Source: Podarcis raffonei
Lineage: Eukaryota > Chordata > Lepidosauria > Squamata > Lacertidae
Assembly (NCBI RefSeq): GCF_027172205.1
Contig: NC_070614.1
Span: forward strand, 35,330,001-35,394,000
Length of the DNA stretch: 64,000 nt
Direction of reading: 5' to 3'
A program made the translations under genes and the position numbers. The notes beneath the pieces were generated by a model. It saw nothing but the letters and a program-made list of their open reading frames with translations, searched no databases and was not told the DNA's origin. Position 1 is the first letter of the stretch; every line of letters begins with the position of its first letter. Positions 44,735-56,510 of the stretch are shown piece by piece.

Positions 44735-46238
44735 GCGCCCCCTACTGCCTGGGCCGAGAAGTAATAAGGTAGAAGAAACTGGAGAGTGGAAAGCTATGGG
44801 TGGAAACTCTGGGTGAGGGTGGGAGGAGACAGTGATCATATCTTGGCCTCATCAAGCCATGATATGCATGTGCCTATGCCCACCCCCAGCCAATTTGTGG
44901 CATGAGAAAACAAGCCGGGGTGCTCTGATTAACCAAAGTTTCCCATATTGTCAAAACTTGGGAGATACAGTTACCACATTTGGAACAAGCAACGATATTA
45001 AGGCAACTTAGAACTATGGTTTTAATATATGGTTTTGTTTTGGAGCTGGTAACCACCGTTTCCTGGATCAGATGAAACCAGAAACTATGGTCAAGTGGAG
45101 ACTTTCTGGTTTGTTTGCTCCTGCCACGCAGAGAAGGCCAACTTGTCTTTTTAAAGAACATTAAATAAGAAAAGGAAAGCTGTTGCTTTTCGCTGCTAAT
45201 ACTTCCTCTTTGTCTTATTTCTTTCCCAGGTGCAGTGCCCTTTCTGACCTGAGATTGGACCTCTCTTCGTGGGACTCCGCTCTCCCTCCCCTTGCCACCT
45301 TGGGAGGGGAAGATGGGTCCCCGTTCTTCTCCGTCCTTCTGGTCCGAAAATACTGTCTTCAAAACTGCCCCTGCTTCTGCCGGCACGGGAAACCCCAGGA
45401 AACTGCCCTTTACTTCTTACTGATCATGGATTAATAGGTGCCCCCCTCACCACAAGTGGGGCCTTAAAAGGGGGAGGCAAGGACCTTCCAGGGTGGGGTG
45501 GGGGGGTCTCTCTTATTTTTGCCCTGCAGGAGCAGGGCTGCATGACTATTAATAAGATTAACCTTAACCTTGTCTGAAATTGTATTGGGGTGGGGCTTTC
45601 TATAGGCCAAAGGGAAAGGAAGATCAGGAATGCCTAAATGGGGGTGGGGAGGAAGAGAACGAGTGAAACTATATAAGGAGCATCATTTTTGCCTTCACTG
45701 TGGATTTAAAATTGTCTTTTGGAGAGGCATGGAAGCGCTGCTTCAGCACCACATTCATCTCCTGGGATTGTGGGGAACAATGACTGCAGCAGTTTCACTC
45801 TCGGTTCTTCCCGTGCCATATGGTGGAGTTAAAACGTGCCACTAAACTGACTCCTTTGTTTTAGGCAGCAAAGTTTGCCTGCCCTGTTTTCCAAAGAAGG
45901 CCACGTGTGGCTAAAATTTTCAGGGTCTGTTCCTTGACCCTCCATTTCCTCCTTTTTAAGTGGCACTGAACTCTACTCCTAGGTTGTTGGTTGGTTTTTT
46001 ATTTTACTCTTCTTTTCCCTGTCCCTCATTTCCCCGTTGTGTTGGTGGGAAGGGCATGTAATTTCCCCCACTTGGGAGAGTCACTCAGAAACATTTCAGC
46101 TGCCCCTTTGGGTCTTAAGTGAGGGAAAAGTGGAGGCATTTAAGGCCCAATAGTGCATTACTAAGGATCTGAACAGTATTTTTTTTAAGCAAGAAAAACA
46201 CTGAAATCTTTTTTTAAAAAAGTAAAACAATAAATAAA
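44735..46238 (+). other. PITP 3' UTR with a probable intron and poly(A) signals
   Basis: After the stop codon a candidate donor (aataag|gtagaa, exon edge 44768) could splice to a strong acceptor, ctttcccag ending at 45229. The downstream sequence to about 46250 is GC-neutral, without repeats, and closes with two overlapping AATAAA hexamers (46229-46234 and 46233-46238). A junction 34 nt after the stop would not be expected to trigger nonsense-mediated decay. The acceptor could also join directly from exon 10, giving an alternative end V-Q-C-P-F-stop. The UTR extent is inferred from the lack of repeats and the hexamers. Confidence 0.45.
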
Positions 46239-46479
46239 CTTGAAGTTGAGTTCTGGTCCTGTTTCCTTGTTGTGGGGTGGGTGGGAGGCTGCTGTGGCTC
46301 ATCTCATAGAGTAGGGTGAGATCTTGCAAGTCCAACCCTATGTCAGTGGAGGAAATTTGCTGATTTGGATAACGTAGTTACCCGGCTTCTGCTTAATAAA
46401 AAACAACAGCAAGAACACCTCTAATCTTGGGAATATCCACCACCTTCTAAGTTACCTGCTCACACTCGCAAACAGCTCA

Positions 46480-46690
46480 TACAGTCAGGAAGTTATTCTT
46501 AAATGTTTCATCGAAAACCTGCTTGTCCTTAGACCCTGTAGTTCAGAGCCTTCCTTCTGTAGCAGCACAGAACAAATGTTCCCCATATGTGGCAACTTTT
46601 CCAGGAGCTGAATAAGATGGCTACTTTTTCACCTGTTAATCAGCTTTTCTCCAAGTTAAACATACCCAACTTCCTCAAAGGTTTTGGTCT
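46480..46690 (-). mobile_element. CR1 LINE fragment
   Basis: It contains agtcaggaagttattcttaaatgtttc and tttctccaagttaaacatacccaacttcctcaaaggttttgg, matching a familiar CR1 segment of reptiles and birds. Diverged. Confidence 0.55.
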
Positions 46691-46737
46691 CCTATTTTGT
46701 TCCTTTCCTGCAGTATAAGATGGGCTAGAGAGAAGCT

Positions 46738-46738
<1 letters not shown>

Positions 46739-46783
<45 letters not shown>
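46739..46783. repeat. (GT)n microsatellite
   Basis: About 22 uninterrupted GT units just downstream of the CR1 fragment. Confidence 0.95.
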
Positions 46784-46786
<3 letters not shown>

Positions 46787-46954
46787 GGTTTTTTAATGTA
46801 CCCAATGCAGAAGTTTCCAGAATAAATTACAAACCTGCTCAGTCCTCCTTCCTCACCTCTCTGTTCTTCCCTGTGGGGAAAGGCAAGAACTGACTTAATA
46901 ATGCTGCTGCTTCCCCAGCAGGATGGAAGAGAAGCTCTCCTTCCTGTTCCAGCT

Positions 46955-47035
46955 GTGAGGAACCTCTGGCCCTCTATATGTTGCTGAACGACAACTCCCA
47001 CCATCTCAGCCCATTGGCTATGCTTGCAGAGGCCA
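46955..47035. repeat. Half hAT-like hairpin
   Basis: The sequence gaggaacctctggccctctatatgttgctgaacgacaactcccacc is the left half of the hairpin family. Confidence 0.45.
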
Positions 47036-47121
47036 TTAGGTCTTCCTTATTCCTTTCCTAACCACACCCTAAAGAACATAAGGCAAGAAAGAGAATCCGA
47101 CAAAAAGTGCATTTTCGAGAT

Positions 47122-47258
47122 CAGGCATCCCCAACCTGTGGACCTCCAGATGTTTTGGCCTACAACTCCCATGATCCCTAGCTAACAGGACAAGTGGTCA
47201 GGGATGATGGGAATTGTAGTCCAAAACATCTGGAGGGCCCGAAGGTTGGGGGTACCTG
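47122..47258. mobile_element. hAT-like palindromic MITE
   Basis: Its ends are caggcatccccaacc and ggttgggggtacctg. The arms ctccagatgttttggcctacaactcccatgat and atgatgggaattgtagtccaaaacatctgg are inverted copies. No clear duplication. Confidence 0.7.
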
Positions 47259-47694
47259 GTCAAGGTCATACGTTGCAGCTTTTGACTGTTCCCTTCAAAC
47301 CCCAAACATACGTGGATGGAGCTCAGAGCAAGCCAGTGAGAGACCAAAAGCTGAAGCCACAGTAGAACTAATTCATGCTCTTAAAATTTGTTTCAACTAA
47401 GGCTGCCATCTGATTAAAGGAAATATTGGTCCGTGCATCAAATGGGTTTGGACTGAGTGACCGAAACAACACAAATTTGCATAAGACAGTCGGTTTGTTT
47501 GGGTTTTTTTGAGGAGGGAATACTTTTGTTTTTAGATAGCGTGTGTATATGTCAGCCAATGTCATTTCGAAAAAAATTCTGAGAGTGAAAGGGGAATGCC
47601 TCTAGTAACAGCTTTATAAGTAACTTGTATTTAACAATACTGTAAATTCTAAAAACGTGTTTCCCTCATGGATTGGGGATTCTTGTTTATAAGG

Positions 47695-47830
47695 CAGGTA
47701 TAGGCAAACTCGGCCCTCCAGATGTTTTTGGCCTACAACTCCCATGATCCCTAGCTAACAGGACCAGTGGCCAGGGATAATGGGAACTGTAGTCCCAAAA
47801 CATCTGGAGGGCCGAGTTTGCCTATGCTTG
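47695..47830. mobile_element. hAT-like palindromic MITE with exact 8-bp duplication
   Basis: Its ends are caggtataggcaaactcggc and gccgagtttgcctatgcttg. It is flanked by ttataagg exactly on both sides (47687-47694 and 47831-47838). The arms are almost perfectly complementary, so the insertion is relatively young. Confidence 0.85.
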
Positions 47831-47934
47831 TTATAAGGAATCATTAAAATAAGGCTGAAATCCTATACCTACTTACCTTGGTGTAAGTATCCTGGAAATC
47901 AATAGGTCTTAGGTCTAAGGACCGTGTATAGAGG

Positions 47935-48055
47935 GATAAGAGACCTTTGGTCCTCTGGATGTTTCTGAACTACAATCCCCATCAGCTCCTGCAAGCATAG
48001 CCAATAGCCTCAGGTGATGCAAGCTGTAGTTCAGCAACAACAGACAGTCCCTGCA
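47935..48055. repeat. hAT-like hairpin remnant
   Basis: It reads ctttggtcctctggatgtttctgaactacaatccccatcagctcctgcaagcatagcc ... gctgtagttcagcaaca, a diverged copy abutting the BovB fragment. Confidence 0.5.
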
Positions 48056-48063
48056 ACTGATAA

Positions 48064-48443
48064 TGATGTTATTTAGTCATGTCTGACTCTTCGTGACCCC
48101 ATGGACCAGAGCACGCCAGGCACTCCTGTCTTCCACTGCCTCCCGCAGCTTGGTCAAACTCATGCTGGTAGCTTCGAGAACACTGTCCAGCCATCTCGTC
48201 CTCTGTCGTCCCCTTCTCCTTGTGCTCTCCATCTTTCCCAACACCAGGGTCTTTTCCAGGGGCTCTTCTCTTCTCATGAGGTGGCCAAAGGATTGGAGCC
48301 TCAGCTTCACGATCTGTCCTTCCAGTGAGCACTCAGGGCTGATTTCCTTCAGAATAGATAGGTTTGATCTTCTTGCAGTCCATGGGACTCTCAAGAGTCT
48401 CCTCCAGCACCATAATTCAAAAGCATCAATTCTTCGGCAATCG
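48064..48443 (-). mobile_element. BovB (RTE) LINE, 3' end, second copy
   Basis: The minus strand translates to RRIDAFELWCWRRLLRVPWT, ARRSNLSILKEISPECSLEG, LMRREEPLEKTLVLGKMEST and RRRGRQRTRWLDSVLEA, close to the copy at 19.5 kb. It is 5'-truncated just after the RRIDAFE segment. It is not a host gene. Confidence 0.92.
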
Positions 48444-49920
48444 GCAACTGATGTATTACAATGTAAAAACTGTTGTGAGCACACAGAATGGCTACCTGAT
48501 GTTTTTTGTGCTATTCCCATCAGGAATCCCACCCAGATCTTAGTTTGAACTGCTTAATGAAATTTTCACATGACAAAACAATTGTTTTGAAGTAACAAGG
48601 AAAACAAGCCTTTTCTAGCTAGTTAGCCAGCTCCATCTTAAAAATAAGGTTTCCCTCCTGTGTGAGATTGGGGGGGGGGTGCCTCTTGGGTGTGTGATGC
48701 CTGTAGATTGCAGTTTAAGTGCTTAGATTTAAAGCACACACTTGTTTTACCCTATTTAAAAAGCCAATTTAATTGGTCGACCCAGCCAACAAAATTTTTG
48801 GGCAGCCCAAGTTCTAAGTGCTCTTCGGCCACATTTTTCCCGTCTGCATCCCCATCTGTATCCTGTTGCACAACTTTAGGTCATGCCTCCAGAACAGGCA
48901 AATTGCCAAACCAAACGCAACCCAACCACTCCTTGTATGGTGGCTTGCAAGGGGCTCGATTCTACATGCCTGGGGAGTCAGTGTGCACCTGCCGGCCCAG
49001 CCAGTGCATGGTGGGACGGCGCAAATTGTGCAATCCTGAATTTGATCAAACTCATTCTCGGACCTGGTAGGGAGAACCCAGGAGGACTCCTAATTCCCCC
49101 TCAACGACTGATGGTAAGATCTTAGAGGGTGCTTGAAGGGACTATTTGCTCTGCTGCTCAGAAACAGTGGCTGCTCTAGGAAACAAGACATTTGAGCACC
49201 ACTGATTTCACTTTCTGTTTCTTAGCATTTGAAAAGAAATGTCAAGACCCTGCTGGGACTGGCTTCCTAGAAAGGCACCCCAGGGTCCAAGTGTATGTCA
49301 CTCCCTTCCCAAATACAATCCTTGCCCTGTGGAAAGCCTTCAGATGCAGCAAGCAAGGTGTGCTCCCTGTGAAAGGTGTCTTGTGATGGCAGGAGCTGTG
49401 TCTGCGAAAAAACAGAAGCATCTACGCGCAGCCACAGTATTGTGGGAAGGCAGTTCCACAGCCTTTCAGGTATGAGGAACTTGCTCTAGAGTAAAGTGAT
49501 GACCTCATCCCGCTGCTGATGAGCTGAGCTGGCCATGAGTCAGCAGTATCTGAGGCCATAGGGACATCCACCCCCAGGTTTCTGCTCTGGCTGCCTGGGA
49601 TTTTCCATTGGCATTAGTTAAAATCCCCTTTGCTGTTTTTCCTACTTGTCTCTCGCTCTCATGATTCAGCTCCCCGCTGAAACAGAAAGACGCACACACT
49701 CTGTCCTCTCTCGCAGAGCATCACAGTCTCACACACCCTCTGACATTTCTCCGATGAAAACAGGGACATCCTAAGGAAAAGAAGGACATTTTGGAATCCG
49801 ATCAGAAACTGGGTAGGCTTCTGTAAATCCAGAACTGTCCCTGGAAAATAGGGATACTTGGAGGGTCTGGAGTAGTAGCTGTTAAAAGCAGTTGGCAGCT
49901 GAGGGGACACAGCTCACAGC
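48444..49920. other. Non-coding spacer
   Basis: No gene or classified repeat is recognised, apart from short decayed pieces near 49730-49870 (gaaaacagggacatcc, actgtccctggaaaatagggatac). The longest open frames (about 120 codons near 48.7-49.1 kb) show no family motif. Confidence 0.4.
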
Positions 49921-49924
49921 AGCT

Positions 49925-49995
49925 GGATCCATCCCTCTCCTGGATCAGGCCAAAGGCCTACCTAGGCCAACATCCTGTTCTCCACAATGCCTATC
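49925..49995. mobile_element. CR1-type fragment
   Basis: The phrase ctggatcaggccaaaggcctacctaggccaacatcctgttctccacaatgcc is a common reptile LINE segment. Its complementary continuation occurs near 56.4-56.5 kb. Confidence 0.45.
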
Positions 49996-50865
49996 CTATA
50001 GTAACAATTGTGGGAATCTCAATCCTTGACGCTCAGGGTGGCCATCTCCCAAAACAGAGGGCAAAATAGATTTTCCATAATTGCATATGGATACAAAGCT
50101 AGACACCATTCCTATAATTTCAGTAGAGATATTGTACATCTCACCATAGTGTAAAGACTGACCAAGTGACCTGTAAGGCCTGATTTGACTGCACTGTTGA
50201 TGGGCAACTTTCAGGGCCCTTCCTGTTTCTTTCGTTTCCATTGGTTCTTTTATCTTGAAACCAGATTTAGACTGAACAATGTATCAAATAGAGGATTCCT
50301 TCAAGCAACTCCTCTGTGAAGCATGATATGTGGCTGCCCTACTTCTTCACGTAGGGCTGGATCTAGACATGTCAAAGAAGCGATTCAGTTAAACGCGTTG
50401 TAAACTCATACAGGGAAATCTGGTAGGGAAAGATAGGACTCCACAGCGCCATCTGGTGTCACAGTGTTATATCACATATACAACGCATATAAAATGCTTT
50501 TTCTTTACCAATCTAGCTCAGTTCTAGGACAACAGTCAGGATGTGACCACTGCAGGCACTTCCCTATTCTTCTAACATTTTTACTTAAATAATGAAAGCT
50601 ATTTTAGAAGTGGGGAACTTCTTGTTTGTTTGTTTTTTAAAAAAACAATCCATGCCAGTTGGTGTCCAGAAGGGTAATATTTTTCCAAATTCCACCGAGT
50701 TCTGCCCTTCTAGAATTCCCCCGGTGGATTTTTCCACATCACTCTCACTCTTACACTTCCTCCCCTCGCCCCGCCCTTTAAACACGCTACTTGGGTTAAT
50801 TAGCTGATCAGTGCCAGGAATCTGTTTCTTTTGAATGGTTCCCTGCTCCAGGACAAGTGCTAATA

Positions 50866-51080
50866 CAGTGGTACCTCAAGTTAAGAACTTAATTCGTTCT
50901 GGAGGTCTGTTCTTAACCTGAAACCGTTCTTAACCTGAGGTACCACTTTAGCTAATGGGGCCTCCCACTGCCGCCACACAATTTCTGTTCTCCTCCTGAA
51001 GCAAAGTTCTTAACCCGAGGTACTATTTCTGGGTTACTGGAGTCTGTAACCTGAAGTGTATGTAACCCAAGGTACCACTG
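50866..51080. mobile_element. pogo/Tigger-like MITE, copy 2
   Basis: Termini cagtggtacctcaagtta and caaggtaccactg, with TA at both borders (50864-50865, 51081-51082). It is in inverse orientation to copies 1 and 3 and about 215 bp long. Confidence 0.85.
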
Positions 51081-51127
51081 TATGATTGTTTGAGCAATTA
51101 CCTTCAATCTGCTACTGTAAAATGTTA

Positions 51128-51498
51128 CGGTAAAGGTAAAGGGACCCTTGACAGTTAAGTCCAGTCACGAACGACTCTGGGGTTGTGGCGCTCATCTCAC
51201 TTTACAGGCCAAGGGAGCCGGCGTTTGTCCACTCCATAGTTTTTCTAGGTCATGTGGCCAGCATGGCTAAGCCACTTCTGGCGCAACAGAACACCGACAC
51301 CAGAGCAGTGCACAGAAATGCCGTTTACCTTCCCTATTAATCTACTTGCACTTTTGGGCGTGCTTTCAAACTGCTAGGTTGGCAGGAGTAGGGACCGAGC
51401 AACGGGAGCTCACCCCGTCGCGGAGATTTGAACCACCAACCTTTTGAGCGGCAAACCCTAGGTTCAGTGGTTTAGACCACAGCGCCACCCGCATCCCT
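51128..51498 (-). mobile_element. tRNA-derived SINE, second copy
   Basis: Same family as 17297-17648: the minus strand begins gggatgcgggtggcgctgtgg, has a decayed B box (ggttcaaatct), and ends in the gtccctttacctttacc tail. It sits 47 bp from the Tigger-like MITE. Confidence 0.75.
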
Positions 51499-51714
51499 AA
51501 AATGTTAAAGGTATGCTTATTTAACATATATTTAATTATCACAGACTGATTGGAGGTTTTGTTTTTGTTCTTTTGCATCTCATTGCCATTCATTCATTGC
51601 GTAGCATACAATTTATATGGATACACACACAGACACACACCTTAGGAAAGCTGAGGAAGTGGTCATGAGTCTACAAAAGTTTATGCCATAATCCTCATAA
51701 ACATAACCCTCAGA

Positions 51715-52440
51715 AGCAAACTTAGTGGTGACACAAGAGAGCCTTTTCTGCTCCAGTATTGTGAAACTCCCTCACAATAAAGGTTAGATTGGCTCCCTCT
51801 TTGTTATCCTTTTTTTAAAAAAAATAATTATTTATTTGGCTTTTCAAATTAAGATTTTACCTTCACAAACATACAACATATAACATATAAACAAGATTCC
51901 AAAGAATCTCCTGGACTTCCCTCCTCCCCTTTGTAGGTCCTGTTATTAATCATTTCCTCCTGCATCCTGCATAATAATCCAAATCTTTTACATCTCCATT
52001 ATATCCAAAATTCACCGTTAAACTACAACTGTTATTCAAATCCTATCAACAATTTAAACTGTTTACAATGGTTTTTAAGGTAAATTATAAATTTTCCCCA
52101 TTCCCTATTGAAGTTTTGGTCTTCCTGATTTCTGATTCTTCCGGTCATTTTTGCCATTTCAGCATAAGCCATCAACTTGATCTGCCATTCTTCTCTGGTC
52201 AGGACTGTCCTCTTTCCATCTCTGGTCCAATAATATCCGTGCAGCTGTGGTCTCATACATAGTCTTTTCTGCTCCATTGGGATTTTGGCACCTTAAATAA
52301 AGGCTTTGGGGTTTTTTTAAAAAAGAAAAAGTTATTTTAAACATTTTTTAAAATTCGTTCTCTCTTTGCTATCCTTCTGCCAGCTGGCCAAAAACCTTTC
52401 TGTTCAGATAAGCCATTGAAAACTAAGGGGCAGATGAAGC
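51715..52440 (+). mobile_element. CR1/L2-like LINE tail interrupted by L1
   Basis: The left part (agagagccttttctgctccagtattgtgaaactccctcac) and the right part (ggccaaaaacctttctgttcagataagcca) read as one LINE tail when the L1 at 51812-52361 and one target-duplication copy are removed. Confidence 0.5.
51812..52361 (-). mobile_element. 5'-truncated L1 with target duplication
   Basis: The minus strand encodes the L1 ORF2 C-terminus: REEWQIKLMAYAEMAKMTG, RIRNQEDQNFNREWGKF. The flanks ctctttgttatcctt (51797-51811) and ctctttgctatcctt (52362-52376) are a 15-bp duplication with one mismatch. It is nested in an older LINE tail. Confidence 0.8.
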
Positions 52441-52641
52441 TGATCACTGGGCTGGGTGGCCTGTGGTCAGCAATGCCATAGTCCCATCCTGCATTGGGGA
52501 TTCTACACGGAGCAGCTGTTTGAACTATGGATGATCTCAAGGGTCAATAGTGGACCTTATTCCAATTGCCCCAGCTAGAAACCTTGCAACCTTTGCAGTC
52601 ATCTGCTCCTCTTGATCTGCCAGGAGAAAAGACACTGTGGC

Positions 52642-52888
52642 AGAAGAAGAAGAGTTTGGATTTGATATCCCGCCTTTCACTCCCTTTAAGGAGTCTCAAA
52701 GCGGCTAACATTCTCCTTTCCCTTCCTCCCCCACAACAAACACTCTGTGAGGTGAGTGGGGCTGAGAGACTTCAAAGAAGTGTGACTGGCCCAAGGTCAC
52801 CCAGCAGCTGCATGTGGAGGAGCGGAGACGCGAACCCGGTTCACCAGATTACGAGAGTACTGCTCTTAACCACTACACCACACTGGCA
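52642..52888 (-). mobile_element. Squamate tRNA-derived SINE (Squam1-like)
   Basis: Read on the minus strand: gccagtgtggtgtagtggtt (A box), ccgggttcgcgtctcc (B box), ctgctgggtgaccttgggcc, then gccgctttgagactcc, and a ttcttcttctg tail. This is the widespread squamate SINE as I remember it. Confidence 0.8.
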
Positions 52889-53559
52889 GTGGTTGGGTGA
52901 CCCAGAATGGACAATAAGAGAGGGGTGATAATCTCGTTCCTCAGGTCTTTGTAAAGAGTGCATGCCAGGAGGATGGAAAATGGAACTTAACTGAACTTCG
53001 GCCCCACTGAAATCAATGGAGTAGGTTAGTCATGACTTAGTTTTAGTCCCATTGCTTTCAGTGGGAACTAAAGTTAGCTGGTTAAGTTGATTTAGTTGGT
53101 TCCAGTCTAGTGGCTAGAGTCATGGGCACAGCCCAAGGAGACCCGGGTTCAAATGTCTGCTCATTCACAAAGCTCATGAGATTACATCATGCCAGCCTCT
53201 CATCCCAATCCATCTCCCAGGATAGAAGGGAATGTGGGGCATGCGTGTTTCTCTTTTGAGGAAGAGTGGGGCTCCAAATGTAACACAAATAGTCATAAAG
53301 AAACTGTGCCTGTTTTCAAGAAAACGTGACTAGCTAGGTATTTATCAGTGACTCTTACACTGTGACTCAGCAGAGAACAGGAACTGGTTTTTTGCTGCTT
53401 CAAAACCAAAAACTCTAGCCACAAGTTATAAAAATAATCATTATACACCTACAAGAGATGATTACAGCAAATCAACCTCCTCTGCGCTTATCATGTAAAA
53501 AAGGGTTGCTTGTTAACAGCAGCCATCTCCAGGCCATAGGCTAAAACCATGAAAAAATA

Positions 53560-53900
53560 TTATTATTATTTAGTGAATTTGTGTACCTCCCTTCATCTGA
53601 AGATCACAGAGCCGTTTACAACATAAAAATACAAAATGATAACACAGAATACAAAAAAAACCCATGCTCCCACAAACACATTTAAAAGGACATACCGGTA
53701 TATTGCTTAATTAGCCAAAGGCCTGGTTATAGAGAAAAGTTTTCACCTGGTGCTTAAATATATGTAATGAAGGCTCCAGGCAAGCCTCCCTGTGGAGAGC
53801 ATTCCACAAACTGGAAGCCACCACAGAAAAGGCCCGTTCTCATGTTGCCACTCCTCAGCGGCAATTTGCCTTACACTGGGAGAAGCTCCCACTGGCAATA
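53560..53900 (-). mobile_element. CR1/L2-like LINE 3' region
   Basis: It starts with (ATT)n, continues tgtacctcccttcatctgaagatcacagagccgtttacaa, and includes gagcattccacaaactgg and ccaccacagaaaaggcccg, the complement of the LINE tails seen at 28.1 and 62.7 kb. Confidence 0.55.
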
Positions 53901-53984
53901 ATGGAAGCCTCACTTCTGGCGCAAACAGCAGCTTCAAGGGGGCAAATATTGTTGGGACTGCAGTGGGAACGAAAATGCATAAAC

Positions 53985-54308
53985 CAGGGGTCAGCAAACT
54001 TTTTCAGCAGGGGGCTGGTCCACTGTCCCTCAGACCTTGTGGGGCGGGGGCAGACTATATTTTGAAAAAAGAAAAGAACGAATTCCTATGCCCCACAAAT
54101 AACCCAGAGATGCATTTTAAATAAAAGCACACATTCTATTAATGTAAAAACACCAGGCAGGCTCCACAAATAACCCAGAGATGCATTTTAAATAAAAGGA
54201 CACATACTACTCATGTAAAATCACGCTGATTCCCAGACCGTCTGTGGGCCAGATTTAGAAGGTGATTGGGCCGGATCTGGCCCCCTGGCCTTAGTTTGCC
54301 TACCCATG
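53985..54308. mobile_element. hAT-Charlie-like element with exact 8-bp duplication
   Basis: Its termini are caggggtcagcaaact and gtttgcctacccatg. It is flanked by gcataaac exactly on both sides (53977-53984, 54309-54316). Internally a 71-bp unit (starting ccacaaataacccagagatg at 54093 and 54164) is tandemly duplicated. It is non-coding and non-autonomous. Confidence 0.85.
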
Positions 54309-54316
54309 GCATAAAC

Positions 54317-56185
54317 TTGCCCACCCTGATTAAAAACTATCCCACTCTACCCCTGGTAGCAGCTGTAAAATACAAATGTAAATTCAAGTGACACATTTAT
54401 TGTCACATGGAGACTGGTTCTCAGCCAGCTGCTACAAGTGGTGTACTGTAGTTGGTGGTACTATTGTTGCAATTGCTTGAGACATTTAATTCGCTTGCAG
54501 AGATGAATACCGTAACCTGGCCTCTGGGGGTAGGAATCTCAACATGCAGTCCGCCATCCAATTTGGAACTATACCAGACCTTGCAAATGAGCTAGAAGTT
54601 TTGTTGCTGCACCACTTGTCTTCACAATGTAACAGAATACTTTTGAGAAACTCAAATCCAATACTCTGCATGCTTATTCACGAACAACTTCCTCTTGTGG
54701 AATTCAGTTGCTGTCAGGCATGCCAACTCTAGGAGGCCGAGGTGTCTTAGGCCCCTTCAATATTTGCATGACGTCTCAGAAGGCTGCACCAGCCTACACA
54801 GCATCGGGGGATGTTTGTGTTGTCGTGTGCTGCGTGTGTGATGTCATATGTGTGCAATGCACACTGGGAGCCTCCCCAATCTTGGGGGCAACCTGGCACC
54901 TCTAGTTGCTGTTAATTTGATGTGAAATTTGCCTGATCCACACTTACCAGACTCATATGTAGATTGAAATATAGTTAGCCTTTAAAATTTGTGTTTTACT
55001 GTACATTTCAAAAAAGTACCGATATGTATTAAAAATGCTTATAGGATAAACTTTTTCTTTTTCTTTTTAGAAATGTGCACATGGCCACAAAATATGTATT
55101 TAAAGACACATTTATATATATTTAAATGTGATTTTGGTGATTAATATTGAATCAGATTTTCAGATTATTGCAGAGTCAGGAGAGAACAGACATAGACTGG
55201 GAACAGACTGATCCATCCATCTCTAGGCTTACTGCCAACCAGGGCTGTGTTCACATTCCTGGCTTAAAATGCAGCAAGGTCGTTGGATTTTGCTGTGTTT
55301 TGAATCACATATGCATGCTGTTGTACACATGAGTATGGTTGAATTTGTTTCTAAGTCACCTGCTATCTGTCCACATTAGTGGGCAAAGAGGGGCTGTAGT
55401 TGTCTTCCCATGGCTTACATTTTCAAACCATATCAAAGGTCGTTTGAACATATCCAAATGCAGCATTTTTCAACAAACGACAAGATATGTGTGGGTAGTG
55501 GCTAACGTTGTGTGTACACGGCTTCACATACCAGTGATGGGAGTGCATTGGATGCAGAGTAAACTGGAGTGTGTACATGGCCAAAGTGTGCCTGGGGTTG
55601 CAGCCTGAATGACAGAACCTCTTGATATGTGTGCAAAATATGTGAGATATATGGCAGAGATTTATTATTATTTTTAAATAAGACACACATAGTGAGTAGC
55701 TCAGAAATGGACCATGTGGTGAATTTGGATGTTTGGACAGGAGCAAGTTAATGGAGCCAAGACAGGACTACAACCACTTGCTGCCATAAAAGTAATCCTA
55801 GTACAGTTGCCTTCATTTTGCTAGAGAAGTTGGCCAAATGCTCTCAGTGGCTAGCCTTCTGAATACTCTCTCCACAACCACCTAAACTAGACGCTGATGG
55901 TGAGAGAGAGACACTGAACGAGAATAGAATTTGCATACAAGGGAAGACGTGCTTTGATTCTTCAGAGTTCCTATAAGTCAACTTCCTGGCCCTGTTTTTC
56001 TCATGGAACGAACATACTTCTTTCCGTTGTGGCCAGAACACCCACGTTTGTACACCAAGTCTTGGTCTGTGAGCAAATGTTTGGATTTCTGCATTTGCAA
56101 CATTTGCAACACTCTTTTATGTAAATGCATTTGCAGAACTTCGGGACTTCTCCAGCAAAGGGGCGCTGGACCTCAGTGTCTGGGC
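54317..56185. other. Non-coding spacer
   Basis: No gene or classified repeat is recognised. It is AT-rich with low-complexity patches, for example near 55050-55130 and 55670. Confidence 0.4.
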
Positions 56186-56189
56186 TGAA

Positions 56190-56510
56190 CAATGGGGGTG
56201 GAGACGCTCCTTCAGGTATACTGGGCCGAGGCCATTTAGGGCTTTAAACGTCAGCACCAACACTTTGAACTGTGCTCAGAAACGTACTGGGAGCCAATGT
56301 AGGTCTTTCAAGATCTGTGTTATGTGGTTTCGGTGGCAGCTCCCACTCACCAGTCTGGCTGCCGTATTCTGGATTAGTAGTAGTTTCTGGGTCACCTTCA
56401 AAGGTAGCCCCATGTAGAGGATAACTTAATAAAAGGATTAGACAAATTCATGGAGGACAAGGCTATCCATTACCACTAGTCTTTTGCTATTAGACCCTTG
56501 ATATGAATAC
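56190..56510 (-). mobile_element. L2/CR1-like LINE region
   Basis: It contains tatactgggccgaggccatttagggctttaaacgtcagcacc, gtactgggagccaatgtagg, tgccgtattctggattag and ggattagacaaattcatggaggacaaggctat, all well-known lizard LINE phrases. Two fragments may be joined at about 56415. Confidence 0.6.

Noticed and set aside
48077-48532. 151-codon ORFs on both strands
   Set aside because: These are the second BovB tail and its complement.
48690-49125. Overlapping ORFs of 73-126 codons, including a Cys-containing start
   Set aside because: No recognisable domain, no splice partners and no codon pattern. Likely chance frames in AT-neutral sequence.
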